A stretch of 52,302 bases of DNA from Opitutaceae bacterium (GTDB taxonomy: Bacteria; Verrucomicrobiota; Verrucomicrobiia; Opitutales; Opitutaceae), in the NCBI GenBank assembly GCA_016715765.1, contig JADJZJ010000032.1:1-52302 (forward strand), written 5' to 3'. Position numbers and translations under genes: made by a program. The notes beneath the pieces are model-generated. The model was not told the origin of the DNA, did not search any database, and was given only the letters and a program-made list of their open reading frames with translations. Positions 32,491 through 42,435 of this stretch are shown here, one piece after another. The stretch's first letter is position 1. The number at the start of each line of letters is the position of its first letter.

Positions 32491-34479
32491 ATGCATGCTC
32501 CCCTTGCGGTCCAACGCCTCTTTTCACTGCTGGTGCTCGCCGGCCTCCTCGCCCTCACGGCGCATGCGGCCAAGTGGCCGGCGATAGATCCCGCGGAAAT
32601 TTCGGAGACCAAACCCAGGATCGAGGCGGACGCCGGCGCCGAGGTGCTGCTCGCCGAAACAGAGGTGGACGACTCGGACCCGGAGGGGCCGAAGACGAGT
32701 TTCTACGCCCGCATCAAGGTTTTCACCGAACAGGGAGTGGACAAACTGTCGAAGATAGAGATTCCATTCGACCGCAACTCCAGTTCCCTCGCCGGCATCG
32801 AGGCGCGGACCATCAAGCCCGATGGCCGCATCCTCGAACTCAAGCGCGACGACATCTATGAGCGCGAAACCGTGAAGGCCGGCAATCTCCGCATGCGCGT
32901 GAAATCGTTCGCTCCACCCGGCCTCCAGCCTGGCGACATCATCGAGTATCGCTTCCGCCTATCCCAGGATACCCGGCGGCCGATGTTCCCTTTGCACTTT
33001 CAAGGCGCCATGCCCATGCGCTCGGTGGTCTATCGCTTCAAACCGCTCAAGCTGGTGCCCGGCCTGAACATGCAGATGCTCTACATGAATTATCCGAACC
33101 AGGCCCAGAAGCCGAACCAACGGGGATTTTATGAGTTCGCCCTGCATGACGTGCGTTCCCGCAAGGAGGAGCGGTTCCAACCCGCGGCGGTCCATATCCT
33201 GTCCAGCGTGCTGATTTACTACACCTACGAGCCGGTCAAGTCGGCGGATCAATTCTGGGCCATGATTTCTGCACGGCTCCACCGCGACACCAGGAGCAAC
33301 GCCAAGGCGACCAAGGAGATCGTCAGCCAAGTGCAGAAACTGGTCACTCCGGCCGATTCCCCCGACGAAAAGCTTCGCAGGATTCACGACTTCTGCCGCG
33401 GCCAGATCGTGAACCGCCAGCGCGACGGAAACGGACTGAGCAAGGAGGAGCGCCGCAAGCTCAAGCCCAACGGCACCGCCGCCGAGACGCTGAAGAGCGG
33501 TAGCGGCACCGCGACGGACATCAACACGCTTTTCGTCGCGCTCGCTCGCGCCGCCGGATTCGATGCCCGGCTCGCCTTGGCGAACGACCGCACGATTTTC
33601 TTCTACAAGCCAGGTGTCGCCGTGCCGTTCACGTTCACCCGAGCCGTCGCAGCCGTCCAGCGGGGTGACAATTGGACATTCTTCGATCCCGGCGCCAGCT
33701 ACCTGCCGGCCGACATGATCGACTGGCGAAACGGCGACACCTCCATTATCATCGCCAGTGAAAACAAGGCGCTGATCGTACCGGTGGACAGCGCGCCGGC
33801 TGAGCGTTCCGTGCGACGGCAGTCAGCCACCCTCACGCTCGATGCCGACGGCTTGCTCGAGGGCGTGGTCACGGTGGAGCTCACCGGCTACTTCGAGGCC
33901 ACCGAGAAAAACTCTCTCGATGCGGCCACACCGGAAGAAATCAAGCAGCACTTGCTAGCCCTCGTCCAACCCCACTTGAAATCCGCCGAAATCACCGCGA
34001 TCAGGGTTGAGCACGCCAACCGGGCGCTGGAACCAATCAAGATCAGCTTCCATCTCCGGGTGCCCGAATTTGCCGAGCGCACCGGCTCCCGCCTCTTCGT
34101 GCAACCCAGTGTGTTCCGACGCGGCGGCACCGCCCTGTTCGAGTCGGAAACCCGGGACAACCTGGTGCTTTTCCCGCACCGTTACCTCGAACTGGATGAG
34201 GTAACCATCACCGTTCCGGAAGGATTTGCCATCGAGGCGGGCAGTGCGCCGCCCGGTCTGGATATCGGGGCCGTGGGCAAGTACGACGTGGAGATTCTCT
34301 GGAATAAGTCCAAACACTCGGTCACCTACCACCGGGAATTTCAGCTTAAAAACATCGGCTACGGGCGCACAGGCTATCCCGCCCTCAAGCGGATCTTTGA
34401 AATGATGCACGAGCGCGACAACCACACGCTCACCTTCCGGCAAACCAAGGCATCGTCGCCCGCCCCCACCAATCCCTGA
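32491..34479 (+). CDS. Exported DUF3857/transglutaminase-like protein lacking catalytic residues
   Basis: 662 residues with a signal peptide (MHAPLAVQRLFSLLVLAGLLALTAHA). A DUF3857 beta domain (about 40-235) is followed by a transglutaminase-like fold (about 255-410) and a C-terminal beta region. Where the catalytic Cys is expected (GDCKDKTTLL in the next gene) this protein reads GTATDINTLF, with Ala341; the His position aligns to Arg384, while Asp399 remains. It is therefore predicted to be non-catalytic and perhaps a binding partner of the downstream paralogue, which starts 11 nt later. The fold is clear; the role in the periplasm or on the surface is unknown. Confidence 0.8.
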   Translation: MHAPLAVQRLFSLLVLAGLLALTAHAAKWPAIDPAEISETKPRIEADAGAEVLLAETEVDDSDPEGPKTSFYARIKVFTEQGVDKLSKIEIPFDRNSSSLAGIEARTIKPDGRILELKRDDIYERETVKAGNLRMRVKSFAPPGLQPGDIIEYRFRLSQDTRRPMFPLHFQGAMPMRSVVYRFKPLKLVPGLNMQMLYMNYPNQAQKPNQRGFYEFALHDVRSRKEERFQPAAVHILSSVLIYYTYEPVKSADQFWAMISARLHRDTRSNAKATKEIVSQVQKLVTPADSPDEKLRRIHDFCRGQIVNRQRDGNGLSKEERRKLKPNGTAAETLKSGSGTATDINTLFVALARAAGFDARLALANDRTIFFYKPGVAVPFTFTRAVAAVQRGDNWTFFDPGASYLPADMIDWRNGDTSIIIASENKALIVPVDSAPAERSVRRQSATLTLDADGLLEGVVTVELTGYFEATEKNSLDAATPEEIKQHLLALVQPHLKSAEITAIRVEHANRALEPIKISFHLRVPEFAERTGSRLFVQPSVFRRGGTALFESETRDNLVLFPHRYLELDEVTITVPEGFAIEAGSAPPGLDIGAVGKYDVEILWNKSKHSVTYHREFQLKNIGYGRTGYPALKRIFEMMHERDNHTLTFRQTKASSPAPTNP

Positions 34480-34490
34480 TCTTCGCTCGC

Positions 34491-36541
34491 ATGCGCCGCT
34501 TCACTTGTTTGCCCGGTTTACGGCTGCTCCTTGCGGTCCTGGCGGTTTGCGGCGCGGCCCGGCTCGCGGCGGCGGCCTCGGCCCCGGACTGGCTGGCAGT
34601 GGTGGCCAAGGCCCCGGTCACCGCGGCGACCAAGGAGGCCGCGGCGGTCGTGCTCCTCGATGAGAGCTTCGTCGAGATCGAACGCGATGGCAACCGCGTC
34701 ACCCGGACCAGGAAGGTGTTCAAAATCCTGACCGAGGACGGCAAGAAACACGCCAGCGGCCGCGTGGCCTACCTGAGCGGCTCCTCGGAGGTGAAATCGT
34801 TCAAGGCCTGGACGATCAAGACCGGCGGGGAGGTCGTCGCCTATGGAAAGAAGCACACGTCAGATCTCGCGGTGCACACCTCCGCCCTCGAACTCTATGG
34901 CGAGGCCCGCCAGCAAATTATCAGCGCGAAGGACGACGCCAGGCCCGGCACTGTCTTCGGCTATGAAGCGGTCACGGTCGCCAAGACGCTGTTCAACCAG
35001 ATCGCCTGGCGGTTCACGGACAAGCTGCCCATCGAGCGGTCGACGTTCATGCTCAAGCTGCCGGCCGGCTGGAACGTGACCGAACGCACTTTCAACCATG
35101 AGACCGTCCCGGCCGCAACCGGACCGACGGGACGTTCGTGGACGATGACCGGCCAGCCAGCGCTCGCCGACGAACCCATGAGCCCGCCCGCCGCCTCGCT
35201 CGCGCCCTGGCTGGCGGTGGATATCATTCCACCCGCGAAATTCGTGGAGGCCCGCCCCGGCATCCAGAGCGGTTCGTGGTCCGGGATATCGCAGTTCTTC
35301 ACGCCCATATACGACGCCGCGTCGCGCCCCGATGCCGCGCTGCAGCAGCGCGTGACCCAACTGCTCGCCAGCGCCGCGACCCCATGGGAACGGCTCCAAC
35401 GCCTCTGCCACTTTGCGCAACGGGTGAACTACATTTCCATCCAACTCGACAGCGCGGAGGCCGGCGGAATGCTCCCCCGTCCGGCCAGCCGGGTGCTCCA
35501 GTGCAATTACGGCGACTGCAAGGATAAGACGACGCTCCTGCGCAGCCTCCTCGCCGTTGCGGGCATTGAGTCCTATCCGCTGATTGTGCTGACAGGCTCA
35601 CGCTCGCGGGTGGAGGAAAGCTGGCCGTCACCGATGCAGTTCAACCACTGCATTCTCGCCATCCGGGTTGACGCCGCGGTCGACGCGACAGCGGTCGTGG
35701 TCCATCCCCATTTCGGCCGCCTGCTGGTCTTCGATCCCACCGATGAGTACACGCCGCTCGGCCTAATTGCGAGTCCGCGCCTCGCCGCGAAGGGACTCCT
35801 GCTTGCCGGCCAGTCCGGGGGGCTGATCGCCCTGCCGGCCCCCCGCCCCGAAGGTGACCGCGTCGTCCGCACCGTCCGGGCGGAACTCGATGCCATGGGC
35901 AACATCAGGGGGCGGATTGACGAACGCTTCTCCGGCATCGCCGCCTCGGTGGTCCGGGCAGAATTCAGCCGGTTGAAAAAAGACGATTTCAAGAAGCGTA
36001 TCGAACACTGGCTCGGAGCCACACTGCCGGCGCTGCGACGCACCGTCGTCGAGCCGCAGGACTGGTTCCCCGAGCCGGTATTCACGCTCCATGCCGAATT
36101 CCTGTCGACGGGCTATGGCAAACTGATGCGCGACGAACTGCTCATCTTCAAGCCCGTGGTGGTCTCGCGCCGCGACACCTCCAGGCTTGCGAAAAAACCC
36201 CGCACGCTACCGGTCGCCATCCAGCCCTACGCCTTCGAGGAGCGCGCCGAATTCGTGCTGCCCAAGGGCTACGAGGTGGATGAGATGCTGCAACCCGTGA
36301 AATTGGATACGGACTTTGGAAGCTATCGCGCCGGGGCCCGGCTGGAAGACGGCAATCTGGTCTTCGAGCGCTCCCTCGAATTGCAGGATACCGACGTGCC
36401 TCCGTCCGACTACGGCAAGTGCGCGCCTTCTTCGAGAAAATCCTCCAGAGCGAGCAAAGTCCGGTCGTCCTGCGCCGCGCAACCGGTCCGCCACCGGCAA
36501 TGAAGCTGGAAACCACGGGCGTCGGCGCGGAATCGAAATAG
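34491..36541 (+). CDS. Exported DUF3857/transglutaminase-core protein, frame disrupted near the end
   Basis: About 683 codons. A signal peptide (to about residue 29) is followed by DUF3857 (about 45-235) and a transglutaminase core with the full triad: Cys343 in NYGDCKDKTTLL, His386 in FNHCILAI and Asp415 in LVFDPTDEYTPLG. Just after VPPSDYGK (36419) the frame shifts: adding one G gives VRAFFEKILQSEQSPVVLRR and a stop at 36539-36541. Without it the protein ends out of frame at 36503. The active core is intact either way. It could cross-link or hydrolyse peptides outside the cytoplasm. It is co-transcribed with the inactive paralogue upstream. Confidence 0.82.
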
Positions 36542-36781
36542 CGTCCACGCGCTGCCCCAAAATCCCTATCTCTCCGGAGCAATGGCGGATACGAGCGTTA
36601 TTGCCACTGCATTGAACTTGAAGATCGATTGCTGGGTGAGCCCAGGACACGCCTGAACAGAGCAAAATTTTCACCGCCAACTGGACGGTAGCGGCGTCAG
36701 GCCGGTCCGGCATCACGCTGAGAGGCAGGAAGCATTTCCCAAAGCGCTCTGTTACAGGCATGATGGGGCCGCACCCGCCGC

Positions 36782-36865
36782 ATGAATGCCGTCGCCATCC
36801 TCCTCATCCTCGGACTGATGACGCTCCTCGTGGCCGCCGACAGCGGCGACCGGGGCGGCGGCTAG
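36782..36865 (+). CDS. 27-residue single-pass membrane peptide candidate
   Basis: ATG at 36782, TAG at 36863-36865. The peptide MNAVAILLILGLMTLLVAAD begins with a hydrophobic helix and ends SGDRGGG. There is no overlap with a known gene and no clear ribosome-binding site, so support is weaker than for the 28-residue peptide at 19294. The two share a plan: about 16 hydrophobic residues, then Ala-(Thr/Ala)-Asp and a short polar acidic tail. The flanks 36542-36781 and 36866-36985 show no other gene. Confidence 0.35.
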   Translation: MNAVAILLILGLMTLLVAADSGDRGGG

Positions 36866-36992
36866 GCCGTATTTTCAAGCCCTGATTGTCATTCTGAGCG
36901 GCGCGAAGAATCCAGTTAGCGCTCACCGAGGTCCTCGATGCAGTCGGCGTTTTTATCGGCCTCGATGGTTGCGAAGCCGCAAAGTGTCTCCG

Positions 36993-37042
36993 GTAGGCCG
37001 CCAGCTTGCTGGCGCTCTCAGAGCGGGAGCAAGCTCCCGGCC
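36993..37042. repeat. GTAGGCCGCCAGC palindrome pair
   Basis: GTAGGCCGCCAGC-ttGCTGGCG (36993-37014) is followed by the hairpin GGGAGCAAGCTCCC (37025-37038) and GGCC. It is another GTAG-footed module with its own core. Confidence 0.6.
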
Positions 37043-37064
37043 TTCTCGCCGACTGCATCGTTGG

Positions 37065-37985
37065 CTAGGCGCGCGCCTTGGGGCGGACCGGGGCCGATTC
37101 CGCGATCCGGCGGCGCAGGATGGTGAGGAACTGCTTCAGCAGCGGCGAATCCTCGCGCCGGTGCCAGACGGCGCGGAGCTCGATCGGCGGACAATCGGTT
37201 CGCAGGTAGCGCACCAGCGGGTTGGTCGGAAACGAAGGGGTGAGAAACTCCGGCCACAGGCAGACCCCGTAGCCGGTGGTCACCCGCGCGAGGACGCTTT
37301 CCAGGGTGTGCACCGGCGGGGCGAAGATCGGGTTGAATCCGCTCAACCGGCAGGTCTGGACGATGAACTCGCGCAGCCCGGGCGTTTCCTTGGCGCCGGT
37401 GATGACCCAGGTTTCGCCCGCGAGGTCGGCGATGCGGATGCGCCCGGCGGACGCCAGCCGGTGCTGGGCTCCGACGGTGACGAGGAGTTCCGCGTCCAGC
37501 AGGTGCAGCGACTGCAATTCATCGTGGGCGGCGAATTCCTGCGCGGCGACAAAGCCCAGGTGCGCCTCGCGGGCCCGCAGGGCGGTAAGCTGTTCGTGGA
37601 TGAGCAGATCCCGCAGCGAAACCTCGATGCGCGGATACCGCTGCCGGTATTCGGCGATCGCGCCCAGCACGATGGGATTCGAAAGCCGCCAGTCGTTGCA
37701 GATGATCAGCTCCCCGCCCACCCCCGTCGCCGTATCCTTCGTGGCGGCCACGGCCATGTCGACCTGCGCCAGCACCTTGCAGGTGTGCGCGTAAAAAGTG
37801 CGCCCGGCATCGGTGAGCTGGACGCGCACACGGTTGCGGTCCAGCAGCCGCACGCCGAGTTCCTCTTCCAGGGCCTTCACCTGCCGGCTCAGCGCCGGCT
37901 GGGCCACGCGCAACTCCCCGGCGGCGCGGCTGAAACTCAGCCGCTCGGCAACCGCGCGGAAATAGCGCAAATGACGCAGCTCCAT
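37065..37985 (-). CDS. LysR family transcriptional regulator
   Basis: 306 residues. The ATG at 37985 begins MELRHLRYFRAVAERLSFSRAAGELRVAQPALSRQVKALEEELGVRLLDRN, the winged helix of LysR proteins. A periplasmic-binding-like effector domain (about 88-300) follows. LysR proteins usually control a divergent neighbour; here the region 37986-38261 holds repeats and the end of the convergent RND gene, so no target is evident. The effector is unknown. Confidence 0.92.
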   Translation of the reverse strand: MELRHLRYFRAVAERLSFSRAAGELRVAQPALSRQVKALEEELGVRLLDRNRVRVQLTDAGRTFYAHTCKVLAQVDMAVAATKDTATGVGGELIICNDWRLSNPIVLGAIAEYRQRYPRIEVSLRDLLIHEQLTALRAREAHLGFVAAQEFAAHDELQSLHLLDAELLVTVGAQHRLASAGRIRIADLAGETWVITGAKETPGLREFIVQTCRLSGFNPIFAPPVHTLESVLARVTTGYGVCLWPEFLTPSFPTNPLVRYLRTDCPPIELRAVWHRREDSPLLKQFLTILRRRIAESAPVRPKARA

Positions 37986-38112
37986 GGAAACAGCGTTCCT
38001 ACCGGCCGCCCCCGGGCCGCGCAACAGCGGACCGGACCCAACCCCGAGGCAGTCACAGACTTAATGGGTCCAAAAAGAGCCGGCTACAGCCACAACCGGC
38101 GCGACCGCGTGC

Positions 38113-38250
38113 TTTTAACCACGGATTTCACTGATGCCACGGATCGAAAGGAACACGCAGAGATACGGGCCCAACCCGCTGGAAAGTCACTATTACATTC
38201 TCTGCCGTTCTTTACGGTTCACTTGCGGTTCAATCCCGTGCCATCTGTGT
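38113..38250. repeat. Imperfect inverted-repeat element E6
   Basis: TTTTAACCACGGATTTCACT + GATGCCACGGATCG at the left and an imperfect inverted counterpart at the right (GTTCTTTACGGTTCACTTGC ... CCCGTGCCATCTGTGTGATT). It has the same quasi-periodic purine-rich design as E1-E5, but the arms match only in part. It lies between the LysR and RND genes. Confidence 0.5.
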
Positions 38251-38261
38251 GATTGCGGGGA

Positions 38262-41200
38262 TCAACCCGTCTTCGGGCGGCGGTTCTCGGCGACGAGGAC
38301 GTAGAACGACGGCACGACGAACAGGGTGAAGCTGGTGCCGATGGCCATGCCGGTGGCGATGACCAGGCCCATGCTGAAGCGGGCCTCGGCGCCGGCGCCA
38401 CTGGCGAAGACCAGCGGCATGACGCCGAAGACCATGGCCGCGGTCGTCATCAGGATCGGCCGCAGGCGGATGCCGGCGGCGTGCTCGATGGCCTCGCGCA
38501 CGTCATGCCCCTCCTCCTGCATGCGGTTCGCGAAGTCCACCATGAGGATGCCGTGCTTGGTGATGAGGCCGACGAGCGTGATGAGGCCGACCTGCGTGTA
38601 GATGTTGAGGGTGGCCGCGCCGAGGAAGAGGAAGACCATCGCGCCGGCGAGCGAGAGCGGCACCGCCATCATGATGATGAAGGGGTCGCGCCAGCTTTCG
38701 TACTGCGCCGCGAGCACGAGGAAGATCACGATGATCGCCAGCACGAAGGTCGCGAGGAGCGAGCTGCCCTCCTGCACGAACTGGCGGAGCTCGCCCTTGT
38801 ACTCGGCCGAATAGCCCGACGGGAAGGCGGACTTGGACTCGGCGTTGAGCCAGTCGTAGGCCTCGCCCATCGAGACGCCCGGGGCCGGCAGAAGCGAGAG
38901 CGTGGCCGCGTTGAGCTGCTGCATGCGCCGCAGGTCGCGCGGCTGCACGGAGGGCGCAAGGGTGGCCACGCTGGACAGCGGCACGAGCCCGCCCTTGGTC
39001 GAGGACACATAGTAGTCGCCGAGCTGCTCCGGCGTGAGCCGGAAGCTGCGCGCCACCTGCGGGATGACCTTGTAGGCGCGGCCCTGGATGGCGAAGCGGT
39101 TGACGTAGCCGCCGCCGAGCATGGTGCCGACGTCGGCGCCGAACTGCTGCATGGAGAGACCGACCGAGGCCGACTTGTCGCGGTCGAGCTCGAGGTCCAC
39201 CTGCGGCTGGTCGAACTTCAGGTCGTTGTCGCCGTAGACGAACTTGCCGCTCATCAGCGCGCGCATGAGCAGCTCGTTGGCCACCTCGACGACGCGCTCG
39301 TGGTTGTCGGTCGAGCACACGACAAACTGCACCGGCAGGCCGAAGCCGGCGCCGGGCAGCGACGGCGGCAGGAAGGCCGCGGCGCTCACGCCCGCGATGC
39401 CCATGGCGCGGCCGGTGAGCATCTGGCTCAACAGTCCGGAACCGCGTTCCCGCTGGCTCCAGGGCTTGAGCTGCCAGCCGATGAGGCTGGAACTCGGCGA
39501 CGGCAGGTGCGAGCCCATGTCGACGCCGGCCACGGTGAAGAAGTTGCTGGTCTCGGGGAAGGAGGCGACGATGCCGCTGAGCTGGTCGACGGACATCAGC
39601 GCCTGCTCGAGCGAGGCGTTGGGCGCGCCCTGGGCGATGGCGACCACGAAGCCGCGGTCCTCCGCCGGCGCCAGTTCCTTCTTGGTCATGAGGAAGAACG
39701 GCACGATCGCCGCGACGATCAGGACCGCCACCAGGTAGACGGCCGGCCGGTTGTTCAGCACGTGGTCGAGCTGGCGCTCGTAGAAGCCGCGCAGCCGGTC
39801 GAAGGTGCGGTCGAGGAAATGCTCGATGCCGCGCGGGTTCGGATTGTGGCGCAACAGGCGCGAGGAAAGCATGGGCGAGAGCGTGAGCGCCACGAAGCCG
39901 GAGATGACCACCGCGCCGGCCAGGGTGAAGGCAAACTCGCGGAACAGCGCCCCGGTCACCCCGCCCTGCAGGCCGAGGGGGGCATAGACCGACACCAGGG
40001 TGATGGTCATCGCCACGACGGGGCCGACCAGTTCGTGGGCGCCCTTGAGGGCCGCGGCCAGCGGCGTCAGCCCCCCCTCGATGTGGCGGTGGATGTTCTC
40101 GACGACGACGATCGCATCGTCGACCACGAGTCCGATCGCCAGCACCATGGCGAGCAGGGTGAGCAGGTTGATCGAAAAACCCATGGCGAGCATGAACACC
40201 ATGCCGCCGAGCAGGGAGAGCGGGATCGCGACAATGGGGATGACGACCGAGCGCAGCGAACCGAGGAAGAGGTAGATCACGATGATCACGATGAGCATCG
40301 CCTCCAGGAGGGTCTTGGTCACCTCGTTGATCGAGTCGTTGATGAACTCCGTGGCATCGTAGACGATGTTGCCCTCGATGCTGGCGGGGAGCTGGGCGGC
40401 GATGTCGGGCCAGACGGCGCGCACGCGCTTGACCACGTCGAGCGAATTGGCGGTCGGCAGCACCGAGATCGAAATCATGGTGGTGTCCTTGCCGCGGAGC
40501 TGGACCTTGACCTCGTAGTCGTCGGCCCCGAGTTCGACCTCGGCGATGTCACCGACGCGGACCACCGCGCCGTTGCGCTCGCGGATCACGAGGTCGCGAA
40601 AGGCGTCGGCGGAGCGCACGTCCGTCCGGGCGGTGAGGTTGACGATCGTCATCTCGCCCTTGGTCTTGCCGACGGCGGAGAGGTAGTTCTGCGCGGAGAG
40701 GGCGGACCAGACCTCGGTCGAGCTGATGCCGAAGGCAGCCATGCGGGCGGGATTCAGCCAGATGCGCATCGCAAACGTGCGGGCGCCCAGGACCTCGGCC
40801 TTCTGCACACCCTCGATGGTGGAGAGCTTGGGCTGCACGACGCGGACGAGATAGTCGGTGATCTGGTTGGCCTGCAGGGTCGAGCTCGCGAAACTGATGT
40901 ACATCGAGGCCGTGGTTTCGCCGACCTGGATCTCGAAGACCGGGTCCTCGGCGCCCGCCGGGAGCTCGCTGCGCACGCGGTTGACCTTGGAGGTGATCTG
41001 CGTGAGCGCGTCGTTCGGGTCGTAGTTGAGGCGCAGCTGCGAGCGCACGACCGAGAAGTTGGGGGCGCTGACGGATTCGACGTAGTCAATGCCGTCGGCC
41101 GAGGCGATCTCGCGCTCCAGCGGGGTCGTGACAAAGCCGCGCACGAGGTCGGCGCTCGCGCCCGGATAGGTCGTCATCACGGTGATGATCGAGTTCTTGG

Positions 41201-41318
41201 TCTCCGGGTACTGGCGGACGTTCATCTCCCGGAGGGCGAGCCAGCCCGCCAGCAGGAGAAAAATGTTCACGACGGTCGCGAGGACCGGCCGCTTGATGAA
41301 AATGTCGGTGAAGCGCAT
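38262..41318 (-). CDS. RND family efflux transporter, AcrB/MdtB-like
   Basis: 1018 residues. The ATG at 41318 begins MRFTDIFIKRPVLATVVNIFLLLAGWLAL, the usual TM1. Twelve TM helices and two large periplasmic loops are present. The proton-relay segment MVLAIGLVVDDAIVVVENIHRH carries the paired Asp of TM4. A second-half TM core contains AVPLSLAGAMVFLFL. The protein is a hydrophobe/amphiphile efflux pump; proton influx drives export. It is last in the MarR-adaptor-RND operon. No TolC gene is in the operon, so it may use the TolC-family protein at 22789 or another elsewhere. Confidence 0.94.
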   Translation of the reverse strand: MRFTDIFIKRPVLATVVNIFLLLAGWLALREMNVRQYPETKNSIITVMTTYPGASADLVRGFVTTPLEREIASADGIDYVESVSAPNFSVVRSQLRLNYDPNDALTQITSKVNRVRSELPAGAEDPVFEIQVGETTASMYISFASSTLQANQITDYLVRVVQPKLSTIEGVQKAEVLGARTFAMRIWLNPARMAAFGISSTEVWSALSAQNYLSAVGKTKGEMTIVNLTARTDVRSADAFRDLVIRERNGAVVRVGDIAEVELGADDYEVKVQLRGKDTTMISISVLPTANSLDVVKRVRAVWPDIAAQLPASIEGNIVYDATEFINDSINEVTKTLLEAMLIVIIVIYLFLGSLRSVVIPIVAIPLSLLGGMVFMLAMGFSINLLTLLAMVLAIGLVVDDAIVVVENIHRHIEGGLTPLAAALKGAHELVGPVVAMTITLVSVYAPLGLQGGVTGALFREFAFTLAGAVVISGFVALTLSPMLSSRLLRHNPNPRGIEHFLDRTFDRLRGFYERQLDHVLNNRPAVYLVAVLIVAAIVPFFLMTKKELAPAEDRGFVVAIAQGAPNASLEQALMSVDQLSGIVASFPETSNFFTVAGVDMGSHLPSPSSSLIGWQLKPWSQRERGSGLLSQMLTGRAMGIAGVSAAAFLPPSLPGAGFGLPVQFVVCSTDNHERVVEVANELLMRALMSGKFVYGDNDLKFDQPQVDLELDRDKSASVGLSMQQFGADVGTMLGGGYVNRFAIQGRAYKVIPQVARSFRLTPEQLGDYYVSSTKGGLVPLSSVATLAPSVQPRDLRRMQQLNAATLSLLPAPGVSMGEAYDWLNAESKSAFPSGYSAEYKGELRQFVQEGSSLLATFVLAIIVIFLVLAAQYESWRDPFIIMMAVPLSLAGAMVFLFLGAATLNIYTQVGLITLVGLITKHGILMVDFANRMQEEGHDVREAIEHAAGIRLRPILMTTAAMVFGVMPLVFASGAGAEARFSMGLVIATGMAIGTSFTLFVVPSFYVLVAENRRPKTG

Positions 41319-41334
41319 GGCGGAGTTCTCCGGT

Positions 41335-42435
41335 TCAGCCTTCCGTCGGCGTGGGCGCGGGGTTGGCGGAAGGCACGACACTGTTGTCGACGCGCACCGG
41401 GCTGCCGTTGCGCAGCTTGATCTGGCCGGAGGTCACGACCTCCTCGCCGGGCTTCAGGCCGGAGAGGACGGCGATCACGTTGCCGCGCTGCGCTCCCGTC
41501 TGGATGAAGCGCTGCTGGGCGACGCCCGCCACCACCACGTAGACGAAATTGCCGTAGGGGTTGTAGACGACCGCCGTGGTGGGCAGCACGATGGCACGCT
41601 CGGTCCCGGGCAGGACGACCTGGACCTGGCCGAACATGCCGGGGCGCAGCACCTCGTCGCGGTTCGGCACGGCGGCCCGCAGGCTGAGGCTGCGGGTGCT
41701 GTCGTTCACGCGCGGCGAGATGGCGGCGATGGTGCCTTCAAACACGCGCTCCGGAAAGGCATCCACCCGCACGTGCACCGCCTGGCCGACCGCGACCCGC
41801 GCGATGGCCTGCTGCGGCAGGGTGAAGTCCACATACACCGGGTCGAGGGTCTCGAGCTGCACGATGGCCTCGGCCTTGCCGAGAAACTGGCCGGGGTAGA
41901 TCTGCGCGATGCCGAGCCGGCCGGCAAAGGGGGCGGTGAGGTGCTTCTTGGCCAGCGTGGCGCGAAGCGTGGCCACGGCCGACTGCGTCGAGGCGGCGAC
42001 GGCCTCGGCGGCCTCGAGGTCGGCGCGGGCGTTGGTGTCGGCGGCCCGCAGATCGCGGGCGCGGGTGAGGTTGGTCATGGCCAGCTTGGCCTGGGCTTCC
42101 AGGCCCGGCAGGCTGGCGGCCTCGATTGAATCATCGAGGTCCACGAGCAGGTCGCCGGCCGCGACGGTGGCGCCCGACTCGAAGGCGATGCGGCGCACGG
42201 CCCCCTCGACCTCGTTCCGGACCATGATGCCGCGGAAACTGGCGAATGAACCCACGGCATTCACCGTGTTCGGCCAGGTCTCCTCCTGGGCCGGCGCGGT
42301 GCTGACGGTGGTGGGCGGCCGGACCTGGGCGGCCTGGGCGGCCATGCCGCGGCGGATGGCGAGGTACTTGTAGCCGAAGATCGCGCCAAACACGACCACG
42401 GCGACAATCAGGGTTGGGAGGATGCGGGTTTTCAT
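41335..42435 (-). CDS. RND periplasmic adaptor (HlyD/AcrA-like)
   Basis: 366 residues. An N-terminal TM anchor (about 7-24, PTLIVAVVVFGAIFGYKYLA) is followed by a lipoyl half (VNAVGSFASFRGIMVRNEVEGAVRRIAFESGATVAAGDLLVDLDD), a coiled-coil hairpin (about 105-160), a second lipoyl half (APFAGRLGIAQIYPGQFLGKAEAIVQLETLDPVYVDFTLPQ), a beta barrel and a membrane-proximal domain. It joins the RND pump to an outer-membrane channel. It overlaps the MarR stop by 4 nt (ATGA) and lies 16 nt before the RND gene. Confidence 0.93.
   Translation of the reverse strand: MKTRILPTLIVAVVVFGAIFGYKYLAIRRGMAAQAAQVRPPTTVSTAPAQEETWPNTVNAVGSFASFRGIMVRNEVEGAVRRIAFESGATVAAGDLLVDLDDSIEAASLPGLEAQAKLAMTNLTRARDLRAADTNARADLEAAEAVAASTQSAVATLRATLAKKHLTAPFAGRLGIAQIYPGQFLGKAEAIVQLETLDPVYVDFTLPQQAIARVAVGQAVHVRVDAFPERVFEGTIAAISPRVNDSTRSLSLRAAVPNRDEVLRPGMFGQVQVVLPGTERAIVLPTTAVVYNPYGNFVYVVVAGVAQQRFIQTGAQRGNVIAVLSGLKPGEEVVTSGQIKLRNGSPVRVDNSVVPSANPAPTPTEG

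Noticed and set aside
38253..41420. Very long open frame on the strand opposite the RND gene
   Set aside because: It is antisense to a clear RND pump and rich in Ala, Gly, His, Glu and Arg, as expected for a shadow frame in high-GC DNA. No domain is recognisable.
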